Of a DNA stretch of 64,000 nt, positions 18,400 to 29,018 are shown piece after piece. This stretch comes from Aquabacterium sp. NJ1 (GTDB lineage: Bacteria; Pseudomonadota; Gammaproteobacteria; Burkholderiales; Burkholderiaceae_C). The notes below the pieces were generated by a model. It had not been told where the DNA came from and did not search any database. It was given only the letters and a program-made list of their open reading frames with translations. Location: NCBI RefSeq assembly GCF_000768065.1, contig NZ_JRKM01000001.1:4012001-4076000 (forward strand), in the 5' to 3' direction. The first letter of the stretch is position 1. Each line of letters begins with the position of its first letter. A program made the translations under genes and the position numbers.

Positions 18400-18942
18400 A
18401 TGGCCAATAAAGAAGCCTTGAGGGAGTTGCAGCAACGTCTGGCAGATCGCCTGCAGATGGTGCGGCAGCAAGCGCCCGCGCGCAGTTGGTTGGCTGTCGA
18501 GATTGCCGGTCATGGTTTCCTGCTGTCGCTGGATCAGGCCGGCGAGATTTTCCCCTTGTCCACCATCCAGCCCGTGCCGCACAGCCAGGCCTGGTTCCTG
18601 GGGGTGGCCAACCTGCGCGGCCAGTTGCACGGCGTGGTCGACATGGCGGCTTTCCTGGGCTTGCCGCAGCGCCAGGCACGCAACCTCAATGAAGTGGCGG
18701 CCCGTGATGCCGGCCGCCTGATCGCATTCAACTCGGGGCTGCAGATGAATGCGGCCTTGCTGATCGACCGCCTGATGGGCTTGCGCAACGCCACGGCCCT
18801 GACGCCGGCGCCCGATGCAGCCGGCGCGGTCAAACCGCATTTCATCGGCCAGCAGTTCAACGATGCGTTGGGCCGGACCTGGTACGAACTGGACCTTGCC
18901 GGCCTGGTGGCCGACGAGGCCTTTCTGAAAATTGACGTTTGA
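18400..18942 (+). CDS. pilI: type IV pilus CheW-like coupling protein PilI
   Basis: A 180-residue CheW-domain protein (WLAVEIAGHGFLLSLDQAGEIFPL, FLGVANLRGQLHGVVDMAAFLG, IDRLMGLRN). It couples the receptor PilJ to ChpA. It lies 17 bases after pilH and 42 before pilJ. An N-terminal helix of about 25 residues precedes the domain, as in other PilI proteins. GGTCGC is the only, weak, ribosome site. Confidence 0.9.
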   Translation: MANKEALRELQQRLADRLQMVRQQAPARSWLAVEIAGHGFLLSLDQAGEIFPLSTIQPVPHSQAWFLGVANLRGQLHGVVDMAAFLGLPQRQARNLNEVAARDAGRLIAFNSGLQMNAALLIDRLMGLRNATALTPAPDAAGAVKPHFIGQQFNDALGRTWYELDLAGLVADEAFLKIDV

Positions 18943-18984
18943 CGGGGTTGACCCCGTCTGGCAGTACACAGTGGAGCAAAAGGC

Positions 18985-21324
18985 ATGAGTTTCCTGAGTC
19001 GAATCAAGGACCTGGGCAAAACACAGGACGACGAAGAGGTCCAGTCGGAGGCATTGAGCACCGAGGGCATGGTGACGTCCTCTGGCGCGCAGTCGGTCGA
19101 CACGCAGGCCGCGCCTTCCACCATCCAGCCCGGTGGCAGCACGATCACGTCCGACTCGATCATCTCGGAGGCTGCGCCGTCCGAGTTTCCGCCTGACTAC
19201 CACGACAACCGGCTCAAGAACGAGGTGCCGGATGGCCCCTTGATGGCCGAGCCGCAGACCGGCCTGCCCGTGATCGGCAAGTGGCGTCTGGACCGCCAGC
19301 AGCGCTTCATCGGCGGTGCGCTCGGTGTGGGCATGCTGGGCCTGCTGCTCTCCGCCTTCCTGTCGGTGACCTCTGCGGACCGCCGCGCGGCGCAGACGGG
19401 CGCCACCGGTCAGGCGCTGATGCAGTCGCAACGCCTGGCCAAGTCGGTGTCGCAGGCCTTGATCGGTCGTGCGCAGGCTTTCGGCGAAGTGGCCGACAGC
19501 TCCAAGGTGCTGGCCAGCAACGTGCGCGGCCTGGACAAGGGTGACTCGGCACTGGGCCTGAGCGAAGTGCATGGCGCCGCCAAGGAAGAGTTGACCAAGC
19601 TGCTGCCGCTGGTGGATCGTGCCGAGAAAAACGCCGACTACGTGTTGAAGCAGAAGCAGACCCTGACCCAGGTGAGCCAGGCCCTGCGTGAAGTCAACAG
19701 CCAGTCGTCCGAACTGCTCGACCTGGCCGAAGGCATCGCCACGACCAAGATCGAGAAGGGCGGCGTGACGCCGGCCGAGGGCACCTCGCTCAACCAGCTG
19801 GTGATGCTGACGCAGCGCATCGGTAAGTCGGCCAACGAATTCCTGACGGTGGAAGGCGTGTCGACCGAGGCCGTGTTTCTGCTGGGCAAGGACCTGAACG
19901 CCTTCAAGGAAATCGCCGAAGGCCTGCTCAATGGTGATGCCGACCTGAAGCTGCCGGCCGCCAAGGACCCGGCCGTGCGTGAGCAGCTGGATGCCTTGCT
20001 CAAGATCTTCGAGCGCACCCGCACACAGTCGACCTTCATTCTCGGTTCGCTGCAAAGCCTGGTGGCCGCGCGTGACGCCCAGGTGGCCGTGATCGACGAC
20101 TCCGAGCCGCTGCGCAAGGGTCTGGAAACGGTTCAGCAGAAGCTGTCGGAAAGCGCCGGTATTGGTGGCGTCAACGTGGCCCTGATCCTGGTCTTCCTGT
20201 TGATCACCGTGGCGGCTGCTTATGGCCTGCTGCGCGTCTTCCTGACCGACCAGAACCACCGTCGTCAGGTGGCTGAACAACAGCGCCAGGAAGCCGAACG
20301 CCTGGAGCGTGAAGCCAAGCGCGTGAACGACGCCAACCAGGCCGCCATTCTGCGTTTGATGAACGAACTGCAACTCGTCGCTGAAGGTGACTTGACGCAA
20401 CAAGCCACCGTGACCGAAGACATCACCGGCGCCATCGCCGACTCGGTGAACTTCACGGTGGAAGAGCTGCGCAACCTGGTGTCGCAGGTGCAGGGCACGG
20501 TGCAACGGGTGACCGAGACCACCGGCGAGGTGGAAGCCACGTCGACCGAACTGCTGGCTGCCTCTGACGAACAGCTGCGCGAGATCCGCGAAACCGGTGA
20601 GTCCGTGCTGCAGATGGCCGGCCGGATTAACGAGGTGTCGGCACAAGCTCAGCACTCCGCCGAAGTGGCGCGCCAGTCGCTGGCTGCCGCCGACTCCGGT
20701 CTGCAAGCCGTGCAGAACGCCATCGGTGGTATGAACACCATCCGTGAGCAGATCCAGGAAACCTCCAAGCGCATCAAGCGACTGGGCGAGTCGTCGCAGG
20801 AAATCGGCGAAATCACCGAGCTGATTTCCGACATTACCGAGCAGACCAACGTGCTGGCGCTGAACGCCGCCATTCAAGCGGCGTCCGCAGGTGAAGCGGG
20901 CCGCGGCTTCTCGGTGGTGGCAGAAGAAGTGCAGCGTCTGGCTGAACGTTCGGCTGATGCGACCCGCGAAATTGCCGCCCTGGTGCGCACCATTCAGACC
21001 GACACGCAAGATGCCGTGGCCGCTATGGAACGCTCCACGCAGGGTGTGGTGGAAGGGGCCCGACTGTCCGACGCCGCCGGCTCCGCGCTGGGCGACATCG
21101 ACCGCGTGTCTCGCCGACTCGCTGAACTGATTGAGCAGATCTCGTCGCAGGCGCTCAAGGAAGCCGAATCGGCCAATGTGGTGGTGTCCAACATCCAGCA
21201 CATTTTTGCCGTGACCGAGCAGACCGGTGAAGGTACCCGTTCAACCACGCAGTTGGTGCGTGAATTGTCCAGGACCGCCAACGAACTTCAACAATCGGTG
21301 GCCCGATTCAAGATCGCTTCCTGA
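18985..21324 (+). CDS. pilJ: type IV pilus methyl-accepting chemoreceptor PilJ
   Basis: 779 residues. An unusually long Ser/Thr/Glu-rich cytoplasmic N-terminus of about 105 residues precedes membrane segment 1 (about 109-128). A PilJ-type helical periplasmic domain follows, then membrane segment 2 (about 391-415), a HAMP-like linker, and the MCP signalling hairpin with tip [20 protein letters not shown] and [15 protein letters not shown]. It senses pilus-related input and controls ChpA through PilI. The stop is 15 bases before chpA. The C-terminus (RFKIAS) carries no CheR-binding pentapeptide. Confidence 0.94.
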   Translation: MSFLSRIKDLGKTQDDEEVQSEALSTEGMVTSSGAQSVDTQAAPSTIQPGGSTITSDSIISEAAPSEFPPDYHDNRLKNEVPDGPLMAEPQTGLPVIGKWRLDRQQRFIGGALGVGMLGLLLSAFLSVTSADRRAAQTGATGQALMQSQRLAKSVSQALIGRAQAFGEVADSSKVLASNVRGLDKGDSALGLSEVHGAAKEELTKLLPLVDRAEKNADYVLKQKQTLTQVSQALREVNSQSSELLDLAEGIATTKIEKGGVTPAEGTSLNQLVMLTQRIGKSANEFLTVEGVSTEAVFLLGKDLNAFKEIAEGLLNGDADLKLPAAKDPAVREQLDALLKIFERTRTQSTFILGSLQSLVAARDAQVAVIDDSEPLRKGLETVQQKLSESAGIGGVNVALILVFLLITVAAAYGLLRVFLTDQNHRRQVAEQQRQEAERLEREAKRVNDANQAAILRLMNELQLVAEGDLTQQATVTEDITGAIADSVNFTVEELRNLVSQVQGTVQRVTETTGEVEATSTELLAASDEQLREIRETGESVLQMAGRINEVSAQAQHSAEVARQSLAAADSGLQAVQNAIGGMNTIREQIQETSKRIKRLGESSQEIGEITELISDITEQTNVLALNAAIQAASAGEAGRGFSVVAEEVQRLAERSADATREIAALVRTIQTDTQDAVAAMERSTQGVVEGARLSDAAGSALGDIDRVSRRLAELIEQISSQALKEAESANVVVSNIQHIFAVTEQTGEGTRSTTQLVRELSRTANELQQSVARFKIAS

Positions 21325-21339
21325 GAGAGCGAATGAACC

Positions 21340-24300
21340 ATGGACAGCTTGCACAACGACGCTCCTTCGCCCTCCGATGACCTCAGCGCTCTGGCCTGGG
21401 TTCACGAGGAACTGCGCAAGTCGCTGGATGCGGCCCACAAGGCGCTGCATCGTTGCCTCAAGGATGTGACATCGGCCGGGCTGTCCGACATGGACGCCAT
21501 GGACCCGGCCATCCTGCGCACGGCACGCCAGCAGATCCACCAGGGTGTGGGCGCGCTGGAGCTGGCGGGCGTGCCCGCTGGTGCGACGCTGCTGCGCGCC
21601 GCCGAAGCGGTGGTGCAGAAGTTCGTCAACCGCCCGCAGTCCATCACCGAGGATGCCGTGCGCGACGTCGAGAAGGCCTCGTTTGCCTTGCTGGACTATG
21701 TCGGCCGCCGCCTGGCGGGTAAGCCTGTGTCGGCCATGGCACTGTTCCCGCAGTACGAGGCCTTGATGGCCCGTGCCGGCAGCGTGTTGCCACGCCCGAC
21801 CGATCTGTGGTCGCAAGACTGGCCTGACCTGTCGCTCGAAGCGCCCTTGGCCCCGCCCGAGAACGTGCAGCCGCGCGCCGCCGATGCGGCCACCGTGGAT
21901 GATTTTGAAACCGGCCTGCTGAACCTGCTCAAGCGTAACCAGCCGGCTGACGCCGTGGTCTTGGCGGACCTGTGTGCCTCGCTGGCCAGCGGGGCGGTGC
22001 AGCGCTCCGCCCACCGCGAGTCCGCCACCTGGATGTTGGCCAGTGGCTTCCTGGAAGGCCTGGCCGGCGCCCATGTGCCGCTGAGCGTGCACGCCAAGCG
22101 CGTGCTGTCGCAACTGCTCAGCCAGTTGCGCGTGCTGGTCAAGGGCAATGCCACGCCGTCTGATCGCCTGGCCAATGAATTGCTGTTCTTCTGCGCGCAG
22201 GCCTCCGATGTGCCGGCCGCCGACAACTCGGTGCTGGCGCGCGTGCGCCGCACGTTCGGCCTGGAACGCCACAAGCCCGTGGACTTGCAGGCCTCTACGC
22301 TGGGCAAGTACGACCCCGCCTGGGTGGCGCAGGCCCTCAAGCGCGTGGCCGGTGCCAAGGATGGCTGGTCTGCTGTCGCGGCCGGCGAGTTGTTGCGCCT
22401 GGGTGGCTTGAACGAGCAGTTCTCGCTGGTCAGTGATTCCTTGCGCAGGCTGTTCCCGGAAGGCCAGTCGCTGGCCGATGCCCTGACGCATGCCGTGCAC
22501 AACACGGTGCAGGCGGCCAAGGCGCCTGAACCTGCGCTGGCCATGGAAGTGGCCACGAGCCTCTTGTACGTCGAGGCCTCTCTGGAAGACGGCGAGTTCG
22601 ACAGCCCCGATCAGCAGCAGCGCGTGCAGCGCCTGGCGCAGCGCATCACCAGTGTCAGCGATGGCCACGATGCGCAGCCGCTGGAAGGCTGGATGGAAGA
22701 CCTGTACCGCCGCGTCTCTGATCGCCAGACGATTGGCAGCGTGGTTCAGGAGTTGCGCACCACGCTGACCGACTGCGAAAAGCACATCGACCAGTTCTTC
22801 CGTGATCCCAAGGACACCACCCCGCTGGTGAGCGTGCCCGGCCAGCTGCAGTCCATGCGCGGTGTGTTGGCCGTGCTGGGCCTGGATGTGGCCGCACACG
22901 CGACCGTGCGCATGCGCGAGGCCGTGGACCACCTGCTGGTGCCCGGTGCCGATCTGGATCAGGCCGCGCAAGATGGCGTGTTTGATCGCCTGGCCACCAA
23001 CCTGGGTGCACTGGGCTTCCTGATTGACATGATGGGCGTGCAACCCGCCCTGGCCAAGTCCCTGTTCACGATGGACGAAGCCACCGGCGTGCTGGCGCCG
23101 GTGATGGGGCGGGAAAAAAAAACCCAGGATGACCCTGTAGAGTTCGTGGCGCAGCATGTGCAGATGGAAGAAGCACATGCGGTGGTCGAGGAAGTGGCCG
23201 AGGTGCTGGAGCGTGATGACGCTTCGCTGAGCGAGGTGTCCGAACAGCTGCAGAAGCTGGCCGAGACACAGCACGTGCAGGAGCAGGCAGGCCTCGCCGA
23301 AAGCGTGGCGGCAGCGCAAGCGGCCATCGAGTCCGCCCAGGCCAGCGACGACGAGGCCGCCCTGGCTGCCGCGCGCGAGCAGGTCTCTCAAGTGCTGACC
23401 GACTTCACCGCCTCGGTGTCGGACGCCGAAACCCTGCAGCCTGAACCGCACTTTCCGCCGCAAGCTCCTTTGTCGCTCGCACCCGTGGCGGTGACGGAAG
23501 AAACCGGCCTCGAAGAAGACGACGAGATGCGCGACATCTTCCTGGAGGAAGCGCGCGAGGTCATCGACAACATGCAGCAGGCGCTGGCCCATCTGGCCAC
23601 GCAACCCGATGACGTGGGCTCGCTGACGGCCGTGCGCCGTGGCTTCCACACGCTCAAGGGCAGTTCGCGCATGGTGGGCCTCAAGGAGTATGGCGAGGCG
23701 GGCTGGGCCTGCGAGCAGATGTACAACGCCTGGCTGGCATCGCAAACGCCTGCCAGCCCGGATCTGCAGGCGGTCACAGCCGAGTTGCTGGGGCACTTTG
23801 CCTTGTGGACGGACGCGATTTCTGCCAAGCAGGATGCCGGCTGGACGGCGCAGCCCGTGATAGCCGTGGCCGATGCCTTGCGCCTTCACGGTCAGCGCAT
23901 GCGCCTGGCCGATGCCGCCTCTGCCGCGGCAGCCGAGCCCGAAGGTGGCGAACCCGAAGAGCCTGCCCCTGCCCCGGCTGCGCCGGTGATCGAGACTTTG
24001 GCGGAGCCGGCCCCGGTTCTGCTGGACGAGCCCAAGCCTGTGCCACCCGATGTGGACTGGGAGCTGCCTTTGCTGGATCGGGCTGCCGAAGCGGCACCGA
24101 TCGAGGCCGAGCCCTTGGTGCAGACACTGTCCTTCGACGAGCTGGATCTGTCCGACGCGGTATCGACGCCGGTGGAGTCGATGGTCATGCCAGAGCTGAC
24201 GCTGCCTGAGCAGGTGGCCGTCACCGAGCCCGACACGGTGCTGGATCTGGAAGCCCTGCCCGAAGTGGATACGCAGCCGCAGGGGCTGATGGGGGAAGCG

Positions 24301-27300
24301 CTGGCCGACCACGAGCTGATCGTGCTGGACCTCGACGCCGCAACGGGTGCGCCACAGGCGCCGCTGGTGGCCGAAACCAGCCATGCCCCCTCGACGCCAG
24401 CCGCCTTGTATGCCGAGTCGGAGGAGGCCGCTGACGAGCCCCTGGCCGCGGTCACCCTGACCGATCCCAAGGAGTTCGTGCTCCTGGACGACAACGATCC
24501 GACGCAAGCCGGTGAGTTGCTGGATCTGCCCATGGAGGCCGCTGCGCCCGAGACGCCGTCGAATGGCGCTGCTCACATCGAACCACCGGCGCAACCTGAG
24601 CCGCCTGAACAGGCCCATGAAGGCCAATCCGACGCCAGCGATGAGCAGATCAAGGTGGTGGGCCCGTTGCGCATCAGCATCCCGCTGTTCAACATTTACC
24701 TCAACGAGGCCGACGAGCAATCGCGCCGCCTGAGCACCTCCTTGGGCGAGTGGGCGCTGGAGCTGCATCGTCCTGTGGGTGACGACGCCATCGCGCTGGC
24801 GCATTCCCTGGCTGGCAACTCTGGCACCGTGGGCTACACCGAGCTGTCGCAACTGGCCCGCCTGCTGGAGCACGCCCTGATGCGCTCGCAAGCCCTGGGT
24901 GGCGGCGAAGCCGAGGCCGTGTCGCTGTTCAACGAAGCGGCCGAAGAGATTCGCCGCCTGCTGCACCAGTTCGCCGCCGGGTTCCTCAAGACCCCGTCTG
25001 ACGAGTTGATGCGCCGCCTGGAGTGGTACGACCACGAGGCCTCGCGCCGCATCGAGGCCCGCAGCCTGGTCAGTGACCTGGATGAGTCAGGGGAGGCCGC
25101 TGTGCCGCCCCATGTCGACCCGTTTGCGCCCGAGGGGGAGCATCCGCAGCCGTCCGATTCGTTGCTGGGCGACTTGCCGGTTGAAGACTCGCGCCCGCAT
25201 CTGCGTCTGGTTCGCTCTGCCGATGAGGTCGAGTCCACCCAGCCTGCGCCGCTGGGCGTGGCCGAGTTCAAGGACTTCGAGCCCCTGACACCCGAGGCCG
25301 ACGCACTGCAGGGCGCGGTGCCTGGCGTGCAGGGCTTGAGCGGGGCAGGGCCCGTGCATTGGGATGATGAGTCCGACATCGATGCGCAGGACAACGTCGA
25401 CGCCGACCTGTTCCCGATCTTCGAAGAAGAGGCGCAGGAGTTGCTGCCTCAGCTGGCCAGCCAGACGCGTCAGTGGCTGGAAATGCCGGATCACCCCGCG
25501 GCGGCGGCGGCTTGCATGCGCACGCTGCACACCTTCAAGGGCGGTGCGCGCCTGGCCGGTGCGATGCGCCTGGGCGAGCTGGCACACCGCATGGAGTCCA
25601 CGATCGAGCGCCTGCTGGCGTCCGATCACATCACGCCTGCCGATGTGGCGCCTCTGGAAGGGCGCGTAGACCGCCTGGTCGAGGTGTTCGAGGCTCTGCG
25701 CGCCCGTGATGCACAAAGCTACGACGAGCAAGCCAGCCGAGCATTGCCGCCTGCCGAGCCGGTGCTGTCGGTGCCCGAACCCACACCCTTGCCGGTGACC
25801 GAGCCGGTCGACGCAGCGCAGGTCACGGCGTCGGCCGAGCACCAGGCCGCGCCGCAGCCTGTGGTGCCGCTCATGCCGCGTCAACCGGGCGAAGCCAAGC
25901 TGGAGCCGATCAACTGGGCCAGCCTGAGCAGCGCCGGGCAGGTGCCCTCGGTGCGTGTCGAGCGCGAGCACGTGCAAGGCCCGTCGCAGGCCGCTGTGCG
26001 TGTGCGCCCGCAACTGCTGGACCGTCTGGTGAACCACGCCGGCGAGGTCAGCATCACGCGCACCCGTCTGCAGTCGCAGGTGGGCCAGATCCGTGGCTCC
26101 CTGACCGACCTGACGGACAACCTGGAGCGTCTGCGCCAGCAACTGCGCGACATCGAACTGCAAGCCGAAACCCAGCTCAGCACCCGCATGGAAGCGGCGC
26201 GCGCCATGAGCCAGAACTTCGACCCGCTGGAGTTCGACCGCTACACGCGCTTCCAGGAGCTGACCCGCATGATGGCCGAGTCGGTCAACGACGTGGCCAC
26301 GGTGCAGCGCACCTTGCAGCGCAACCTGGAAACCGCCGAAGACCAGCTGGCCGCCCAGGCACGCCTGACGCGCGACCTGCAGGATGACCTGCTGCGCACG
26401 CGCATGGTGGAGTTCGATGGCCTGTCTGATCGCCTCTACCGTGTGGTGCGCCAGGCGGCCAAGGAGACCGGCAAGCAGGTGCGTCTGGACATCCAGGGGG
26501 GCTCCACCGAAATCGACCGTGGCGTGCTGGAACGCATGACCGGCTCGTTCGAGCACTTGCTGCGCAACTGCATCACCCACGGCATCGAAGATGGCGCCAC
26601 CCGCACGGCCAATGGCAAGGACGCCACCGGCCAGGTCATCGTGGCCTTGCGCCATGAAGGCAACGAAGTGGCCATCGAGTTCCGTGACGATGGCGCCGGC
26701 CTGAACCTGGAGCGCATCCGCCTGCGTGGCGTGGCCATGGGCCTGCTGCGCCCGGACGAGCAGCCCAGCGAAGCCGAACTGGCGCAATTGATCTTCACCT
26801 CGGGCTTCTCGACGGCCGAGTCCGTCACCGAACTGGCCGGCCGTGGCATCGGCATGGACGTGGTCCGCTCCGAAGTGAACGCCATGGGCGGCCGTATTGA
26901 GACGGCCACCTCGGCGGGCAAGGGCACCAGCTTCACGCTGATCCTGCCGCTGACCACCGCCGTCACGAAGGTGGTGATGCTGCGTTGCGGCGCCATCAAC
27001 ATCGCCGTGCCTACCCACCTGATCGAGATGGTGCGCCGCGCGCGTCCGCAAGAGGTGATACAGGCTTACCAGCAGGGCAGTTATGCCTTCGCGGATCTGG
27101 TTCTGCCGTTCTACTGGCTGGGCGCCTTGCTGGACTTCAGCCCGCGTGGCCTGGAAGGCGGGCGCACCTTGCCGGTGGTCATCGTGCGCTCGGCGCAGCA
27201 ACGCGTCGCGCTGCACGTGGATGAAGTGCTGGGCAATCAGGAAGTGGTCGTCAAGAACCTGGGGCCGCAACTGGCGCGCCTGCCGGGCCTGGCGGGCATG

Positions 27301-27873
27301 ACGCTGCTGGCCTCTGGCGCCGTCTCGCTGATCTACAACCCGGTGGCGCTGGCCACGGTGTATGGCGACCGCGCGCACGCGCAGACTGCCGAATCGCTGG
27401 CGGCCGTTGGCCCCGATCTGGGCGACTGGCTGCAAGTTGACAGCAAGCAAGCTGGCAAGGCCAAGGCCGTGACGGAATCCTCCGAGCCTCAGGCCCCCTT
27501 GGTGATGGTGGTGGACGACTCGCTGACCGTGCGCAAGGTGACCCAGCGCCTGCTGGCGCGTGAAGGTTATCGCGTGATGCTGGCAAAAGACGGGTTGGAA
27601 GCCCTTGAATTGCTGGCACAGGAGCGCCCCGCGGTGGTACTGTCCGACATTGAAATGCCCCGCATGGATGGTTTCGACCTCGTTCGCAACATCCGCGCGG
27701 ATCAAAAGTTGTCTGATCTGCCGGTCATCATGATCACCTCACGTATCGCGCAGAAGCACCGTGACTACGCAACCGAGCTGGGTGTGAACCACTACCTGGG
27801 CAAGCCGTACGGCGAAGAAGAGTTGCTGGCCTTGGTGGCGCGCTACACGGTGCAGCATGAGGCAGCCGTCTGA
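21340..27873 (+). CDS. chpA: multi-HPt hybrid chemosensory kinase ChpA/PilL
   Basis: A 2177-residue kinase. Intact HPt sites are FHTLKGSSRMVG (H770) and LHTFKGGARLAGA (H1397); a third has H1155 in AHSLAGNSGTVG. Earlier repeats are degenerate, for example IHQGVGALELAG near 67 and QSMRGVLAVLGL near 505, the latter lacking His. Long acidic Pro/Ala/Glu linkers separate them (about 860-1100, 1245-1330 and 1470-1520). The core has an N box (HLLRNCITHGIEDG), DDGAGLNLER, GRGIGMDVVRSEV and a CheW-like domain. The terminal receiver has D2103 in LSDIEMPRMDG. It transfers phosphate to PilG and PilH. It has fewer phosphotransfer sites than Pseudomonas ChpA. The diguanylate cyclase gene follows after 17 bases. 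Confidence 0.94.
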   Translation: MDSLHNDAPSPSDDLSALAWVHEELRKSLDAAHKALHRCLKDVTSAGLSDMDAMDPAILRTARQQIHQGVGALELAGVPAGATLLRAAEAVVQKFVNRPQSITEDAVRDVEKASFALLDYVGRRLAGKPVSAMALFPQYEALMARAGSVLPRPTDLWSQDWPDLSLEAPLAPPENVQPRAADAATVDDFETGLLNLLKRNQPADAVVLADLCASLASGAVQRSAHRESATWMLASGFLEGLAGAHVPLSVHAKRVLSQLLSQLRVLVKGNATPSDRLANELLFFCAQASDVPAADNSVLARVRRTFGLERHKPVDLQASTLGKYDPAWVAQALKRVAGAKDGWSAVAAGELLRLGGLNEQFSLVSDSLRRLFPEGQSLADALTHAVHNTVQAAKAPEPALAMEVATSLLYVEASLEDGEFDSPDQQQRVQRLAQRITSVSDGHDAQPLEGWMEDLYRRVSDRQTIGSVVQELRTTLTDCEKHIDQFFRDPKDTTPLVSVPGQLQSMRGVLAVLGLDVAAHATVRMREAVDHLLVPGADLDQAAQDGVFDRLATNLGALGFLIDMMGVQPALAKSLFTMDEATGVLAPVMGREKKTQDDPVEFVAQHVQMEEAHAVVEEVAEVLERDDASLSEVSEQLQKLAETQHVQEQAGLAESVAAAQAAIESAQASDDEAALAAAREQVSQVLTDFTASVSDAETLQPEPHFPPQAPLSLAPVAVTEETGLEEDDEMRDIFLEEAREVIDNMQQALAHLATQPDDVGSLTAVRRGFHTLKGSSRMVGLKEYGEAGWACEQMYNAWLASQTPASPDLQAVTAELLGHFALWTDAISAKQDAGWTAQPVIAVADALRLHGQRMRLADAASAAAAEPEGGEPEEPAPAPAAPVIETLAEPAPVLLDEPKPVPPDVDWELPLLDRAAEAAPIEAEPLVQTLSFDELDLSDAVSTPVESMVMPELTLPEQVAVTEPDTVLDLEALPEVDTQPQGLMGEALADHELIVLDLDAATGAPQAPLVAETSHAPSTPAALYAESEEAADEPLAAVTLTDPKEFVLLDDNDPTQAGELLDLPMEAAAPETPSNGAAHIEPPAQPEPPEQAHEGQSDASDEQIKVVGPLRISIPLFNIYLNEADEQSRRLSTSLGEWALELHRPVGDDAIALAHSLAGNSGTVGYTELSQLARLLEHALMRSQALGGGEAEAVSLFNEAAEEIRRLLHQFAAGFLKTPSDELMRRLEWYDHEASRRIEARSLVSDLDESGEAAVPPHVDPFAPEGEHPQPSDSLLGDLPVEDSRPHLRLVRSADEVESTQPAPLGVAEFKDFEPLTPEADALQGAVPGVQGLSGAGPVHWDDESDIDAQDNVDADLFPIFEEEAQELLPQLASQTRQWLEMPDHPAAAAACMRTLHTFKGGARLAGAMRLGELAHRMESTIERLLASDHITPADVAPLEGRVDRLVEVFEALRARDAQSYDEQASRALPPAEPVLSVPEPTPLPVTEPVDAAQVTASAEHQAAPQPVVPLMPRQPGEAKLEPINWASLSSAGQVPSVRVEREHVQGPSQAAVRVRPQLLDRLVNHAGEVSITRTRLQSQVGQIRGSLTDLTDNLERLRQQLRDIELQAETQLSTRMEAARAMSQNFDPLEFDRYTRFQELTRMMAESVNDVATVQRTLQRNLETAEDQLAAQARLTRDLQDDLLRTRMVEFDGLSDRLYRVVRQAAKETGKQVRLDIQGGSTEIDRGVLERMTGSFEHLLRNCITHGIEDGATRTANGKDATGQVIVALRHEGNEVAIEFRDDGAGLNLERIRLRGVAMGLLRPDEQPSEAELAQLIFTSGFSTAESVTELAGRGIGMDVVRSEVNAMGGRIETATSAGKGTSFTLILPLTTAVTKVVMLRCGAINIAVPTHLIEMVRRARPQEVIQAYQQGSYAFADLVLPFYWLGALLDFSPRGLEGGRTLPVVIVRSAQQRVALHVDEVLGNQEVVVKNLGPQLARLPGLAGMTLLASGAVSLIYNPVALATVYGDRAHAQTAESLAAVGPDLGDWLQVDSKQAGKAKAVTESSEPQAPLVMVVDDSLTVRKVTQRLLAREGYRVMLAKDGLEALELLAQERPAVVLSDIEMPRMDGFDLVRNIRADQKLSDLPVIMITSRIAQKHRDYATELGVNHYLGKPYGEEELLALVARYTVQHEAAV

Positions 27874-27890
27874 TCCATTGCAGTCAAGAC

Positions 27891-29000
27891 TTGTCGGCCA
27901 TTACCGCAACCCCGCCCCAGACGGCAACCGTGCATCCGGTTGCCGAGGAGGCCATTTCCCATCTGGCAGCCCTGACGGCCCAGCGCGACCGCGAAATGCT
28001 GGACGTGTCGCTGGCGCAAGGCGTGCTCGAGCTGCTGTCCGTCAGCAGTGTGGGGGTGTACCGACTGGTCGGACGTGACGAAGAACCTCGGCACTGGCTG
28101 TGCAGTGGTCTGGCGCGCCGTGGCCAGTTGACGGTCAGCGATCCGCCCTGGGTGGACCTGGAATCCTTGCCTCCTCTGGGCGCCTACCCCATGCGCGAAT
28201 CCGTGCTGGAGGCGCGCTTGCTGGAACAAGCCGAATTGAGCGAAGAGGTGGCTGGTGATCCGGCGCTGCGGCATGTGACCGTGCTGCCTCTGCAGGTCGA
28301 GGTCGGCTTGCCGGGGGTGATCGAGGTCTGGTCGGACAAGCCCTTGTCCTTGCAGGCCTTGCGACCGATCCAGACCTTGCTCAAGGTGTTTGGCAACTTC
28401 CAGAACCTGCTGGAGTCCAGTCAGCGCGATGCGCTCACGGGCTTGCTCAACCGCCAGACTTTCGATGCGTCTTTCCTGAAGGCCTCGATGCCGGTGGCCG
28501 CCGACCTTCACCAGGTGCCCGCTGGCGAGCGGCGTGCCGTGCCGGTGACCGGCTATTGGCTGGGTGTGGTGGACATCGACCACTTCAAGAAGGTCAACGA
28601 TGGCTTCGGCCACCTGATCGGTGACGAAGTGCTGGTGCTGGTGGCGCGCATCATGCGCCAGTCTTTCCGGCACTACGACCGGCTGTATCGCTTCGGTGGC
28701 GAGGAGTTCGTGATCCTGCTGCGCGGCGGGACCGAGGAGGACGCCATGGGCGCTTTCGAGCGCTTCCGGCGTAACGTCGAGTCCTACCCCTTCCCGCAGG
28801 TCAACCGGGTGACGGTGAGCGTGGGCTTCACCGAAATCCAGCACCAGGACACGCCCAACGTGGCCTTTGCCCGCGCGGACCAGGGCGTCTACCAGGCCAA
28901 GCACCAGGGGCGCAACCAGGTGCTGTGCTTCGAGGCACTGGTGCGCGATGGCGTGCTGGCATCCGAAGACACCCACGTTGGTGACGTCGAGCTGTTCTGA
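27891..29000 (+). CDS. diguanylate cyclase (GAF-like + GGDEF) behind chpA
   Basis: 369 residues. A GAF-like N-terminal domain (SLAQGVLELLSVSSVGVYRLVG) is followed by a complete GGDEF domain (DALTGLLNRQTFD, VVDIDHFKKVNDGFGH, active site GGEEF at 269-273) with an RxxD feedback site (RHYD) five residues before it. It should make c-di-GMP and be product-inhibited. It lacks membrane segments. The C-terminus DVELF resembles the tails of three chemosensory proteins in this window. It occupies the place behind chpA where pseudomonads carry chpB, suggesting a link between pilus chemosensing and c-di-GMP. The TTG start at 27891 has weak support; a GTG at 27930 or an ATG at 27996 are alternatives. Confidence 0.88.
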   Translation: MSAITATPPQTATVHPVAEEAISHLAALTAQRDREMLDVSLAQGVLELLSVSSVGVYRLVGRDEEPRHWLCSGLARRGQLTVSDPPWVDLESLPPLGAYPMRESVLEARLLEQAELSEEVAGDPALRHVTVLPLQVEVGLPGVIEVWSDKPLSLQALRPIQTLLKVFGNFQNLLESSQRDALTGLLNRQTFDASFLKASMPVAADLHQVPAGERRAVPVTGYWLGVVDIDHFKKVNDGFGHLIGDEVLVLVARIMRQSFRHYDRLYRFGGEEFVILLRGGTEEDAMGAFERFRRNVESYPFPQVNRVTVSVGFTEIQHQDTPNVAFARADQGVYQAKHQGRNQVLCFEALVRDGVLASEDTHVGDVELF

Positions 29001-29018
29001 CCCGACGCCGGGCCGGGC

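Noticed and set aside
18379-27705. Very long minus-strand open frames opposite pilJ and chpA
   Set aside because: Same shadow composition, no recognisable domain, while the plus strand encodes unmistakable PilJ and ChpA motifs.
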